Positions 1 to 10,798 of a stretch of 64,000 bases of DNA are shown here, one piece after another. The stretch covers positions 76,694,001-76,758,000 of the forward strand of contig OZ231127.1 in NCBI GenBank assembly GCA_965153355.1, read 5' to 3'. Numbering within the stretch: position 1 is the stretch's first letter; each line of letters begins with the position of its first letter. The position numbers and the translations under genes are program-made. The notes below the pieces were generated by a model. That model ran no database searches and was not told the origin of the DNA. It saw only the letters and a program-made list of their open reading frames with translations. This DNA is from Flaccisagitta enflata (lineage: Eukaryota; Chaetognatha; Sagittoidea; Aphragmophora).

Positions 1-193
1 GATAATTTCAAGCCAAGAGGGCTGATTTGAGGTCTGGAGGGCTAGATTGGGGCCTGGGAGGGCTAATTTAAGCCCTAATGGTCTACAGGGGGGGCGGAAA
101 GATGGACGGACAGACGGACGGGATGGAAGGATGGACGAAATTCCCCCTGTTTTCTACAGGACATCGGCCCTTTAGGGCCGCTGCCCAAAAAGT
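1..193 (-). mobile_element. Family FB inverted-arm element, truncated by window edge
   Basis: The arm at about 133-193 matches, in reverse complement, the left arm of the complete copy at 60454-61227. It ends in GCCGCTGCCC and contains the hairpin GGCCCTAAAGGGCC. Inward of the arm lies a GGAC-type tetranucleotide tract (103-135), followed by degenerate units of the GGCCT/AAAT minisatellite (1-80). The other arm lies outside the window. The family is non-coding. Confidence 0.7.
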
Positions 194-195
194 AG

Positions 196-255
196 TAGAA
201 GAAGAAGAAAAAGAAAAAGAAGAAGAAGAAGAAGAAGAAGAAGAAGAAGAAGAAG

Positions 256-287
<32 letters not shown>

Positions 288-404
288 GAAGAAGAAGAAG
301 AGGAAGAGGAAGTAGAGGAAGAAGAAAAATAAAAAGAGGAATTAATCTAGTTTACCTCCTTTCTAACCGCGTTTCGAATTTCCACTTTACAAATCTCCCT
401 GCCA

Positions 405-443
<39 letters not shown>
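196..443. repeat. (GAA)n array and (TC)n array
   Basis: A (GAA)n tract occupies about 196-328 and a (TC)n tract about 409-443. The long glutamate-rich reading frame over the first tract follows from the repeat and is not a gene. Confidence 0.9.
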
Positions 444-455
<12 letters not shown>

Positions 456-654
456 CCTTATTTTTCTTCTCTTTTGCTTTTCCTTATTTTTTTTTCTCTC
501 TCCCCTGGTCTACTGCTCTTCTCCTTTTCCGTTGTGGCATTTATTGGAATTTGCTTCATCGTCTGGATGCCTTCTGATAAATTGTTTTCCCATCAGTCTT
601 GACATTGCAGTTACTCTTTTTATCCCTTTTCGTTTTGATCCTCCTACTCACTTC

Positions 655-1080
655 CTTCTTCCTTTTCATCCTCCTTCTTCTCCCTCCCCTTCATCGTCTC
701 CCTTCCCTTCTCCTTCTGCCTCTTCTCCTTCTTCCTCTTCTTCTTCTTCCTCTCTTCTTCTTCCTCTCTTCTTCTTCCACTCTTCTTATTCCTCTCTTCT
801 TCCTCCACTCTTTTTCTTCCTCCCTTCCTTCTTTTTCTTCCTCCCTTATTCCTCCTCCCTTCCTTCTTTTTCTTCTTCCTTTCTTCTTTTTCTTCTTCTT
901 ATTCTTCTTCTTCTTCTTCTTCTTCTTCTTCTTCTTCTTCTTCTTCTTCTTCTTCTTCTTCTTCTTCTTCGTCTTCTTCTTCTTCTTCTTCTTCTTCTTC
1001 TTCTTCTTCTTCGTCTATTTCTTCTCCTTCTCCTTCTTCTCCTTCTTCTCCTTCTTCTCCTTCTTCTCCTTCTTCTTTTT
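655..1080. repeat. (TTC)n-rich polypyrimidine array
   Basis: An impure CTT/CCT tract becomes nearly pure (TTC)n at 893-1012. The Phe-rich, Ser-rich and Leu-rich frames over it are repeat artefacts present in all three phases. Confidence 0.9.
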
Positions 1081-1780
1081 CCTTAGCACCTTCGACTTGA
1101 GCTCCCTTTTCTCCTTCTTTATCTCACTGACATCACATTTACCCTTTTGAACTTATGAGTTTTTTTCCTAGGATTGCCTTGCCCCTCTTCCATCCATTTT
1201 TCGCCCTTTCATCTCTATTATTTTTTCCATATGAGGAAGGGATCAATACATCATAGACATGTCTTCGTATTTCAATTCTGCAACGATCATCCGTTCGCCG
1301 CACCGTCCCTACGTTTTTCGGGGGATGGGCGAGGGTAAAAGGGGAAGTAAACACGCCGGATTAAGGATGGATAAAATCCTTGCGTAAAATCGGATTTCTT
1401 TTATAGTAGCACGTTTATAGACTTATATGAAAATGAAAGGAGGAAAAAACAACTGTAGTAGGGAGCAAGGGGGAAGCGCAGAAAAAAAATTGTCCATCCG
1501 TTTTCTTTAAATGGGGATAAATCGATTGGCGACTTATCGGCAGAGGTTTTTTTTTCAAATTGGACTGTTTGTCGGTTTGTCAGTCCATCGAGCCGTCGAC
1601 TCTTCAGTTGGTCACTTTTTATTTTCTTGCCGTTTTTGGGCGGGCTTCATTGCTCCATTCTTGATTATCCAAGCTTACCGTTATTCTTGAGGCCGACCGC
1701 AACGTCGGGCCTTGAGTAGTTTTGTTTCATGGGGATCACTCATACCTACTTCTTTTATTCAATAAACATGTATTTTGTTC
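1081..1780. other. No gene recognised
   Basis: No convincing coding sequence is present. The stretch around 1560-1660 holds GTCGGTTTGTCAGTCC followed by a TTTTT/GCGGG-type body, and may be a heavily decayed family H element. Confidence 0.3.
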
Positions 1781-1905
1781 GAAAAAAAAACAGCGCATGC
1801 TCAGGAAATCTTACAACAGCGTAATTCCTATCATAATACTGCACAGATAAAACCCTTTGAAAACACACGAAGCAGGATGTGTACATGTGTACTTGAGACT
1901 GTACA

Positions 1906-1918
1906 GGTGTGTGTGTGT

Positions 1919-1985
<67 letters not shown>

Positions 1986-2016
1986 TGTGCCTATGTGTGT
2001 GTGTGCCTGATATCAC

Positions 2017-2048
<32 letters not shown>
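1906..2048. repeat. (GT)n arrays
   Basis: Two (GT)n runs (about 1908-1998 and 2019-2048) are separated by a short unique spacer. Confidence 0.95.
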
Positions 2049-2049
<1 letters not shown>

Positions 2050-2160
2050 GACGGATAAGAATTAACTGGCTGGGAAAACAAATAATTTGGTAAATATTGA
2101 ATAGGAAATATTGTAAAACAAAAAGTGTTAACTCTTAACAAACATTTCCGCGTATTACTG

Positions 2161-2415
2161 CGTAAGCACGCGACTTTTAATACACTTGCTTGTCGGTCCG
2201 TCCAAACCGTCCGCTTTGTCCGTCCGTCTGTCCGTCCGTCTGTCCGTCCGTCTGTCTCGTCCGTCCGTCCGTCCCGTCCGTCCGTCACACTTTACTTTTT
2301 CTATGTTTTTGCGGTTTTTGGCCTTACTGCTCCTGCCCAAATCATCTGGTGACCTAAATTACGGCCCCTGCCCACCCGCACGCGACTGGGGTAGCCGTGT
2401 ATCCGGCCTTGTTTA
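2161..2415 (+). mobile_element. Family H hairpin/(GTCN)n element, copy A1
   Basis: The hairpin start is decayed (GCACGCGACT remains). A long (GTCC/GTCT)n tract follows at 2195-2286. The body reads CACACTTTACTTTTT, then CTGCTCCTGCCC, then CCCGCACGCGACTGG, and the copy ends in GTATCCGGCCTTGTTT. This layout recurs in about 22 copies in the window and none encodes a protein. Confidence 0.8.
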
Positions 2416-2696
2416 TCTCAATAACAATGGTTTGCCTATTCGACGACTACGAAACGATGTCCGCTTTGAACCGTACCCCAGATCTAAAGGATGCTGCAAG
2501 ATGTTGCGTATGAAACAGAAAAAGAAGTTTGGAATAGCTTCAGTACAAAGATGGATCACCGGAGCGAGAAAATAACGGAAGTGGTACATGTTTCCACAAA
2601 TGCCAAGGTCGCGACTGGGTGAAACTACTGCACGGGGTAATCAATACAGGAAACGGCGAGGGAAAACGAAACTCTGGGCACGGGTTAATACGAGAG

Positions 2697-2722
2697 ATAA
2701 AGAGAGAGAGAGAGAGATAGAG

Positions 2723-2815
<93 letters not shown>

Positions 2816-2945
2816 GACAAAGAGAGAGACAGACAGACAGACGGAGAATAAAGAGAAAGACATAGAGAGACATAGAAACAGAAAGACAGAAGCAAAGACA
2901 GAGACAGACGGAAGTAGACAGAGAACGTGTGACGTAGAGACAGAG
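2697..2945. repeat. Compound (GA)n(TA)n(GA)n(GACA)n array
   Basis: The order on the plus strand is GA, TA (interrupted once by GTA), GA, then GACAGA-type units. The array at 3790-3966 has the same order and orientation. A palindromic element lies between the two. Confidence 0.9.
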
Positions 2946-3032
2946 AGAAACTTAGTAGCGCACCAGAAGATTATCTTAGGGAAGGCAACGCCAAATGGGT
3001 CGATAATTCTTCCAGTGATACAGGGTCATCAA

Positions 3033-3765
3033 TCTCAACTGAAAAAAAGCATTAAGCTGTTGTATCCCAATGCTTCATTTTCATGATCTGAAATTAATTT
3101 TTTCTTGAAGTACTATGATAAACGTTTTTTATGTCAAAAATTTATTTGTCTAGGTTAAATAGTTTGTCTATAGCCTCAATTTGAAGTAATGTTGCTATTT
3201 CCAGCTAAAGCAAAATTAAATGATTGCTTAAAACAGTGTTTTTCTTTAAAATGCTCTCATTTCTAAACCGTTAGAGCAACAAATGCCAGATTGGTCTCAA
3301 ATGAAAGATAATTTGATGTAGTTTTTCATATTTGCTTTGGTTGGTTAATGAATTGGCATACAGAGTAAGTTTCATGGCCTTGAAATTGATTTTTTTTGAC
3401 AAAATTCTGTTGATTTGTGGATTTTTCAATAAAAAGTATGATAAATAGGTTCAAGACTGTTTTCCTCTTTTTGATAGCAAAAACTTTGTCAAATTATCTT
3501 TTATTTAAGACCAATCTGGCATCTGTAGCTCAAACCGTTTAGAAATGAGACCAATTTAAAGAGGTTCTACTTTGCATTTTCCCTATATTTTACCCCTAAA
3601 ACTGCTCATACTTCAAATTGATATTAAATGAAAATCATTTGACCTAGACCAACAAAATTTTAATACAAAAAACGTCAATCAATACTCTTCAAGGAAAAAT
3701 TAATTTCAGATCATGAAAATGAAGCATTGGGACACAATAGCTTAATACTTTTTTTCAGTTGAGAT
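3033..3765. mobile_element. Palindromic foldback element, about 730 bp
   Basis: The left end (3033-3110) is an imperfect inverted repeat of the right end (3688-3765). Both carry CTCAACTGAAAAAAAG and CATTTTCATGATCTGAAATT in opposite orientation. The complementarity continues inward: 3255-3315 pairs with 3490-3560 around a GGTCTCAAATG/CCAGATTGG core. The arms therefore cover almost the whole element. There is no coding sequence. It is most likely a non-autonomous DNA element (MITE or foldback). Confidence 0.75.
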
Positions 3766-3786
3766 GATAGTTGTGTAGATGACGCT

Positions 3787-3966
<180 letters not shown>

Positions 3967-4865
3967 CAAACGAGTTAGGATGTGTGATAGATCATCAGTC
4001 ATCCAGAGACAAGTCTGAGCCTTGAGATGAACAATGAAGCGTAAGAGAGTTCACAGATAAACCGTAGGAAAATTTCACCTCAGGCCGTAATTCAACGCAA
4101 TTTGCAAAGCGGTTACCATCAATTTTTAATCACGCGATTCTACGATGATTACGAGTCCGTTCATTCACAAGACAGTCGGTGCTTACCAAAACACCATAGG
4201 GCCCATGTCCGGCCTTTTTTTTTTTCTTTCTTTCTTTTGTTGTTTTTAAGTGCGTCGTCGCACTTCTATACGAGGTGATGACTGTCCGTCGGTCTGTCGC
4301 CAAGTTGGTTGGTTCGCTGGTCAGTCGATGAAGTGGGTCGTCCTTGTGGATCGGGTGATTGAACAGAGAATCATTATGGTCTGGTCTGCCCTTTTCGCCC
4401 CGTTTACTGCAATTTTCCCTCTTTCACCACAAGACTTACATTTTCCACCGAGTAACCTAAAGCTGTTCTCTTTTCCTACGTACACCAGCCAGTAACACCA
4501 CCACCATCAATGACTCAGACTTAGACATAGGACGAAGACCGAATGAAAAAAAAACTTGCTCAGGTTTTTAACTTTGTTATTCTTTGGGTCGTGTTTGTTT
4601 TCATAGCGCAGCTGAAATACAAACTTGTCCTTTAATTAGTTTTTGGCTTTTATGATTTTTTTTCTTATCTCAGCATTTTTCTTTTTTTTTTTTTTTTTTT
4701 GCGGGAGGACATATTTTTTTCTGTACTTTTTCTGTTTATTTACACTCAACTCCCGGTATTATGAACTGGGATATCACCTGTCAAGGATAGAATCTAGTTA
4801 CGGTCAAACAAAATCAGTGATGAAACTGTGACTTACAAATGCATGTTTGATGCTGGCGGAATTAT
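3967..4865. other. No gene recognised
   Basis: The sequence is AT-rich with short homopolymers (T-run near 4680-4700). A weak (GTCN)n-like patch at about 4284-4330 could be a decayed family H copy. Confidence 0.3.
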
Positions 4866-5002
4866 AAGTCGCGGACACGCGACTCTGCACATTAATTCGT
4901 CGGTCGGTCGGTACGCAGTAGGTCGGTTCGCCGGTTCGTCACATTTTTGAATTCTGAGCGGTTTTTGCACCGCCCCTGCCCCGCCGTGTATCCGGCCTTG
5001 TA
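4866..5002 (+). mobile_element. Family H element, copy A2
   Basis: It starts with the perfect 7-bp stem hairpin AGTCGCG-GACA-CGCGACT. GTCGGTCGGTCGGT repeats, CACATTTTTGAATTCTGAGCGG and the terminal GTATCCGGCCTTGT follow. At 137 bp it is the shortest complete copy. Confidence 0.85.
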
Positions 5003-5530
5003 TTGTATGGGGTCAGTTTTAGTGGGGCTTAACTGTACTCTGATACTTTTCTTGATCATCTTTCATTTTGAAAGCTAAAACTCAGCATTCCAATATTCCA
5101 AACGTCAGGGAATGGTGTTAAAAATGGAGATGATATCACCGTATTTTCTTTAGTTCTTTTCTTTTTTTTAGAGGGGGGGACTTTTTTTTCCAATCTCCAC
5201 ATTTCTCCCATTTTTCCTAATTGTATTCATAATAGAAACCGAAGAGATTTTTAGAATTAAGAAAAATAATGGACCCGTAAAAACAGAGGAAAAAAATCAA
5301 AATGGCAGCTTAGATTATTTTTCTTAATCTACTCATTATTTTTCCATAATCTACTGCTTTCATCTGATCAGGAACTTTGAAAAACTAATTACGACGGGGT
5401 CAACAATCTATAAACATACGCGCTCGACGTCTACTTAATTTCTTTTTCTTTTTTTCTTTTTTTTTTTTTTTTTTTTTTTTCCCATTTTTGGTACGCTTGA
5501 AACAAACTTATAATAGAACAATTTTATGGA
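5003..5530. other. No gene recognised; T-rich
   Basis: AT-rich sequence with a poly(T) tract at about 5440-5480. No reading frame or RNA gene could be supported. Confidence 0.3.
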
Positions 5531-5692
5531 CAAACAAGGCCAACAGCTAAAAGTCGCTTGCGAGACTTTCATAATTTCTGACATAGAATAACTTAGAATG
5601 ACTTAGAATGACTTAGTATACTTGAAACTTGAAAAGGACAGACGGACGGACGGATAAAGCGGGGTGTCGAGTCGCGTGCACGCGACTAAAAA
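5531..5692 (-). mobile_element. Family H element, copy A3
   Basis: It reads from AACAAGGCCAACAGC (5531) through ACTTAGAATG units (5586-5620) and GGAC repeats. It ends in the hairpin AGTCGCGTGCACGCGACT followed by AAAAA (5671-5692). Confidence 0.85.
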
Positions 5693-5697
5693 TCGAC

Positions 5698-5701
5698 GGA
5701 C

Positions 5702-5773
<72 letters not shown>
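5698..5773. repeat. (GACA)n array
   Basis: About 19 near-perfect GACA units begin directly beyond the hairpin end of family H copy A3. Confidence 0.95.
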
Positions 5774-5869
5774 GAAAAGGCAGACGGAAAAACAAGCGGG
5801 CAGGTAGACAGACAGGAACACAGACCGACAGACATCTAATGACACACAGACGGAAAAAAAACAGCGGCC

Positions 5870-6190
5870 CATGATGGATTCCAACACATTCTTGTTGACT
5901 TTAGAGATTGACTCTGAAATCTGGTATCAAGTTCTTTGATCCCGTTTTTAACACGCATCATCAACTACAAATTAACTCTTTTGGAAGGCAGCCTATGGCC
6001 GAGAACACAATGGAGGAGATTTGAAATGATCAATGAAACCTCATACATAGACATGAACATCAAAACATCTGACTTGGAATGGCACTTAGATTGGTGGTCT
6101 GCAGATATATACTTTGCAAAAGCTACTTTCCCAAATCATCTGGATTCGGAAAAGTATAAAAAAAAAGCACAGCATGGCTCGAGCGAATAA
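5870..6190 (+). pseudogene. Possible degraded coding fragment, unidentified
   Basis: An open frame at about 5936-6190 has a normal mix of residues (for example LDWWSADIYFAKATF) and no repeat bias, unlike its surroundings. The tryptophan-rich block faintly recalls the RNase H-side region of DIRS-type elements, but that is only an impression. It could equally be a chance frame. Confidence 0.2.
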
Positions 6191-6571
6191 ACGCAAGAAA
6201 AAAAGATAAACAACAAGAAAAAAACAGAAACAAAAAAAAAACTCACGGAACGGGGGGAAAAGTCGTGATACTGTGAGGGGGGGGGCTTCTTTTTGGAAAA
6301 ATGAACGGAAACAATTTTGAAACCGCTTCGAGTGTTTTTTGTTTTTCGACTCCCGCGTCGGAGATGTCATTCCTTCTTCGTGCAAGACGTCATAAATGGA
6401 TCGTCTACATTCCTTTGAAGCTAAATAATTTACTCGCTCATGTCAACTTCAATACTTAGAAGCTCGCTCATTTAACCGCTCATGTTCATGTACTTAATTC
6501 CATGATTCCCTTATCGGTACACTTGAACAACCATCTGTCGATCTTTTGTTTTTAAGACTTTTTAAGCGGTT

Positions 6572-6662
6572 TTTTAAATTAGGGTTAGGGGTGGGTTTAG
6601 GGTTAGGGTTAGGGTTGGGGATAGTTTTAGGGTTAAGGTTAGGGACAAGGTTAGCTTTAGGG
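6572..6662. repeat. Degenerate telomere-like (TTAGGG)n tract
   Basis: About ten TTAGGG or near-TTAGGG units are present (GTTAGGGTTAGGGTT, TTTAGGG, TTAAGG variants). TTAGGG is the usual metazoan telomere unit. The degeneracy and the flanking unique DNA indicate an interstitial tract rather than a chromosome end. Confidence 0.7.
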
Positions 6663-6828
6663 CTGGTACATGGTTTTATACATGACCCGAGTTATTCGAA
6701 TTAAATTCTGCTCTGGCGGAGGATTTGAAAGAAAAACAAAATCGTTCAGAGACTCAGCCAGCAGCTCCCACTTATCATACATTCACGCCTTCAGCAACTC
6801 CATCTTTAGGCCCGATTGCACGCTCGTC

Positions 6829-7233
6829 AAGAACAACAACAACAACAACAATAAATAACAATAACAACAACAACATAAACAACAAATAAATAACAACAAT
6901 AACAACAATAACAATAACAACAACAACTCATAACAGATAAAGACAACAACAACAACAAACAAATAACAAACAACAACAACAACAACAAAATAATAACAAC
7001 TACAAATAACAACAACAACAAATAACAACAACAACAACAACAACAACAATAACAAACAAATTGTTTAAATAACAACACAATAACAACAATAAAAACAAAA
7101 ACAATAAAAATAACAACAACAACAACAACAACAATAAACAACAACAACAACAACAAATAAATAAATAAATAAATAAACCATTAACAACAACCACAACCAC
7201 AACCACAACCACAACCACAACCACAACAACAAC
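6829..7233. repeat. (AAC)n array with AAT, AAAT and CCACAA variants
   Basis: Impure (CAA)n runs for about 340 bp, then (AAAT)n near 7155-7178, then (CCACAA)n at 7191-7227. Stops in all Gln or Asn phases argue against coding. Confidence 0.9.
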
Positions 7234-7382
7234 ATTATTATGCTCATCCCTGATGATTGGCGCGCGTAATCTCTTCGGGGATTAAATCCTCCGCGACCAG
7301 AGTCACCTGACACTTTTCTTCTTGTCCGCATATCATCGACGTATTACCTTTTGTCGTTAAAACCTATGTCGTTTGTCATATT

Positions 7383-7884
7383 TCGTCGTCGTCGTCGTCG
7401 TCGTCTTCATTTACATCATCATCATCGTCGTCGTCGTCTTCTTTTACATCGTCGTCGTCGTCGTCGTCGTCGTCGTTGCCATTCTTGGCGTATAGACTTT
7501 TGCCGCTGTCTAACTCGTTGTCCCCATCACGTGTTCGTCATCTACAAAATTATAGTTTACGTTGCTCGTCTTAATTTTCCTCGTCTCTGTCTTTGTCATC
7601 ACCGTCATCCTCGCCACCGTCATCGTTTTCATCGTTTTTGTCGTCGTCGTCGTCGTCGTTACAATAGGGCGTTAGACCGTAGACTCCCGGGGACAAAGAT
7701 GAAAGAATCGTCTTCTTATCCTAATGACGTCAGCCCGAACTTAGGCCGAAGTCATCCGAGGACTGTTTGCGGTTTCTTTGTTATTTTACGTTGACTTTTT
7801 CTTCGTCATCTTCAGCGCTCGTGTCATCCTCAATCGTCATGATCATCCAAGTGATTGTCATTGTGATAACATCATCGTTTCATA

Positions 7885-7959
<75 letters not shown>

Positions 7960-8058
7960 GTCATCGTCATCGTCATCATCATCATCATCATCATCATCGT
8001 CATCATCATCATCATCATCATCATCATCGTTATCGCCGTTATCGTCGTCGTCATCGTC
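7383..8058. repeat. (GTC)n and (ATC)n trinucleotide arrays
   Basis: (CGT)n runs lie at 7384-7402, 7422-7438, 7450-7475 and 7638-7661. A 150-bp (CAT)n array with GTC interruptions lies at 7884-8040. His-rich and Ser-rich frames here are artefacts. Confidence 0.9.
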
Positions 8059-8357
8059 GCCATTGTGGTAGAAGTCGTCGTCACTATCTTCGCTGCCATC
8101 ATAATTATCGGTTACCCTTTGTAATTATGTTCTGGTGTTAATCCGTTTGTTGTCCAATCAAAAGAAGACAAAAGACTTGAATCCGCCTCAAATTTGACTG
8201 AAAAGACTTTTCCTTCTTTACAAACGCGATAATGATCATCAATCTATTTGGCACTTTGCGCAAAAATGGATGCTAGGCAACAAGAGTTTTTTCTTCTTGT
8301 CTTTGGGTCAGTTTGAGTTTTGACAAAATGATGAAGCATTTCTTTTCTTGTATAAGG

Positions 8358-8360
<3 letters not shown>

Positions 8361-8413
<53 letters not shown>
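8361..8413. repeat. (CT)n array
   Basis: A near-perfect CT dinucleotide repeat of about 26 units. Confidence 0.95.
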
Positions 8414-8417
<4 letters not shown>

Positions 8418-8565
8418 TTGTAATTTTCGCATTTTTAACACTTTTATGAATTCGGAAGTAGAGGCAGTTGATTTGCAACTTCATGTCCGTTAGGATTAAG
8501 GGGTGATTCGATTAGGACGCACATAGAAATGTAAGGTAATTAGATATCCTTTTTTTTTGAGAGAA

Positions 8566-8567
8566 AG

Positions 8568-8655
<88 letters not shown>
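8566..8655. repeat. (GA)n array
   Basis: A near-perfect GA dinucleotide repeat, directly followed by the CCAGTGGGA cluster. Confidence 0.95.
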
Positions 8656-8658
<3 letters not shown>

Positions 8659-8663
8659 GAGAT

Positions 8664-8812
8664 ATCACCAGTGGGAAGGATTTTCTCACCAGTGGGATAA
8701 AAATCAGCCTTTACCAGTGGGATAAAAATTCATCCCACTGGTAAGAAAAAATATTTCCTTACCAGTGAGAATTTTTAAGAAAAAATTCTCACCAGTGGGA
8801 AAAAGGATGTAG
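8664..8812. repeat. CACCAGTGGGA motif cluster
   Basis: The nonamer CCAGTGGGA or its reverse complement TCCCACTGG occurs about six times in 150 bp, in both orientations. It is spaced by AT-rich segments (GATAAAAAT, AAGAAAAAAT) and forms nested inverted repeats. A second, weaker cluster lies at 12278-12425, and both adjoin a (GA)n tract. Function is unknown. Confidence 0.7.
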
Positions 8813-9019
8813 CCAGAGGAAGGGGGAGGAACGGGGAGGAAGAGGGAGGAAAGGGCCTATTTCCAATGCGTTTAGGTCAGGATTTGGGCCCAAAAGCATG
8901 GAGATGAGATCCAAGGCCAGATCTAATCTTATACGCTTTATTTTGGGTTGCAGCAAGGGATTTGTAAAAAACGAAAGTATAAGCATATAAATGTTAACCT
9001 CTAACCTTTTCCCAAGACA

Positions 9020-9187
9020 CATAGGCCAATACCAGTCGTAGATGGGTGGGCAGGGGTGGAAATGCCTGTTTTTACATTTTCAAACTAGATTCTAGACAGA
9101 CCAACATATGGACCAATGCACGGACTAATAGACCAACAGACAAAGGGATAAAGCTTCTTATAAAGTTGATAGTCCACAACTAAAAAA
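9020..9187 (-). mobile_element. Family H element, subfamily B, decayed copy B1
   Basis: The copy reads GGTGGGCAGGGGTGGAAATGC, then a degenerate GGAC/CCAAC tract, then CTTATAAAGTTG, CCACAACTAAAAA. This is the subfamily B layout on the minus strand with a damaged hairpin. Confidence 0.6.
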
Positions 9188-9521
9188 CTGTAAATGTAGC
9201 AGCCGTTTGAGTGAAGATTTTGACTTTACCTAGTGGTTGAAATGACATATAGGTTCCATGAGTGTGTGATTTCAGATTTTGATTTTGGGTGTTGGAAATG
9301 GATCTTTAGATTGGAATAATGGCATCATGGCTGAGAGTAAGGCCTTGCAGGTTTGGCCGTGAGAAGGCCGAGGCTCGGTTTTGAGGCCAAACCCAAAATT
9401 CGGTTTTCCTTACAAAACCGACCTTGTTTTCTGCTTCTATATCATTCTTTCATTCTTCCACTCATCAAGCTATTTTCTGTTTTTTTTTTTCTCATCAATA
9501 TGATCATGTCATATGTCTATG

Positions 9522-9523
9522 TG

Positions 9524-9612
<89 letters not shown>
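9522..9612. repeat. (GTCT)n-(CT)n array
   Basis: A short (GTCT)n block is followed by about 38 CT units and lies directly before family H copy A4. Confidence 0.95.
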
Positions 9613-9617
<5 letters not shown>

Positions 9618-9625
9618 TTTCTCTC

Positions 9626-9863
9626 TTTTTAGTCGCGTGCTACGCGACTCTATAAGCCACTTTTTGGTCCGTCGGTCTGTCGGTCAGTCGGTCGGTCCGT
9701 AACAAAGTTGTTTTAAACGCCTTTTATTGCGTTTTTTTATGACTCTGAATAGTGGAGATGATACTTGAAGTAGTAAACAGCTATTTCAAATGTCTTTTTG
9801 AGTAAAGTTTGTCTGTCTGTCTGCTCAATTTTTTGAAAGTGCTGACATGCACCACTTAGGCCC
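9626..9863 (+). mobile_element. Family H element, copy A4 (TGCTA-loop variant)
   Basis: TTTTT is followed by the hairpin AGTCGCG-TGCTA-CGCGACT, CTATAAGCCACTTTTTGGTCC and a GTCN tract. A body shared with copy A5 follows (TTTTTTGAAAGTGC near the far end, then CACTTAGG). The last position is approximate. Confidence 0.75.
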
Positions 9864-9884
9864 AATCACCTTCTCTCTCTTTTT

Positions 9885-9902
9885 TTTCTCTCTCTCTCTC
9901 AC

Positions 9903-9998
<96 letters not shown>
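9885..9998. repeat. (CT)n/(CTTT)n array
   Basis: CT repeat with an internal TTTC block at 9921-9951. Confidence 0.9.
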
Positions 9999-10001
<3 letters not shown>

Positions 10002-10317
10002 GCATTTATTTCTTTGTTTTTTTTTCTTATTATGTTTTTCAAACTTATTTCTTTTTCTTCTTGCCTTATTTTGCTGTCTCACTATGTCTGTGTCTGTGTG
10101 TTTGTTCTTTTTCATTTTTGTTTCTCTCTATTTGTTTTCTCCCCTTCTCCCTTTTCTTTCTCTCATTTCTTTTTTCTATCTATCTTTTTCTCACTTTATT
10201 TATAAAACCGATATAAACCCGACATAAACCCGAGGAAAGGTTTTAGGGTATTCCGAACCCGAACCGAAACCGAGGAAAAAAACGCCATACGCAAGGCCTT
10301 ACCCGTGAGGAATGATG

Positions 10318-10507
10318 AATGGGTAACGGACTGATGGACAGACGACTAAGGGATAAACACATTCTCTTATAGAGATGCGAGGAGGCATCTAAAAATGGTG
10401 TGATAGGTGGTTGTTGAATGATCTTGATGAATGAGTAATGGACTGACAGACAGACTGATCAACGGATGGACATACCCTCTTATAGAGATGCGAGGATGCA
10501 TCCAAAA
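10318..10507 (-). mobile_element. Family H element, subfamily C, tandem pair C1 and C2
   Basis: Two about 104-bp tandem units each read GATGAATG...GACTGA, degenerate GGAC units, CTCTTATAGAGATGCGAGGA and end in GCATC(T/C)(A/C)AAAAA. The reverse complement is the subfamily C hairpin AGATGC(N)-TCCT-CGCATCT with stem mismatches, followed by CTATAAGAG. The right ends are near 10398 and 10507. Confidence 0.6.
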
Positions 10508-10684
10508 AGTTAACAAAGCCATTCAGGGTAGTATATTTACCAGGATAGATATTGTATAAATGCAATTAATTTGTTGCAAAATGAATCTACCATTTTAATC
10601 ATTTATTGTTTTGTAGAAGGAGAGGGCTTTTGATATCATTTTTTTTGGTTCTTTTTTTCTCTTTGTCTATTATCTGTCTGTATT

Positions 10685-10710
10685 TCTCTCTCTCTCTCTC
10701 TCTCTCTGTC

Positions 10711-10794
<84 letters not shown>
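10685..10794. repeat. (CT)n array with GTCT interruptions
   Basis: CT repeat with two GTCTCTGTCT interruptions, abutting the left arm of the FB element at 10797. Confidence 0.95.

Positions 10795-10796
<2 letters not shown>

Positions 10797-10798
<2 letters not shown>

Larger units (their letters stand above)
9337..10302. mobile_element. Possible composite element with GTAAGGCCTTGC inverted termini
   Basis: GTAAGGCCTTGC at 9337-9348 is exactly inverted at 10291-10302. Inward of each terminus are related CCGAGG/CGGTTTT-type sequences (9366-9425 and 10206-10275). The interior contains family H copy A4 and CT-rich microsatellites. A clear target-site duplication was not found, so the boundaries are tentative. 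Confidence 0.4.

Noticed and set aside
5698-5773. (GACA)n arrays as CRISPR or origin iterons
   Set aside because: They are pure tetranucleotide repeats without spacers, in a eukaryotic context.
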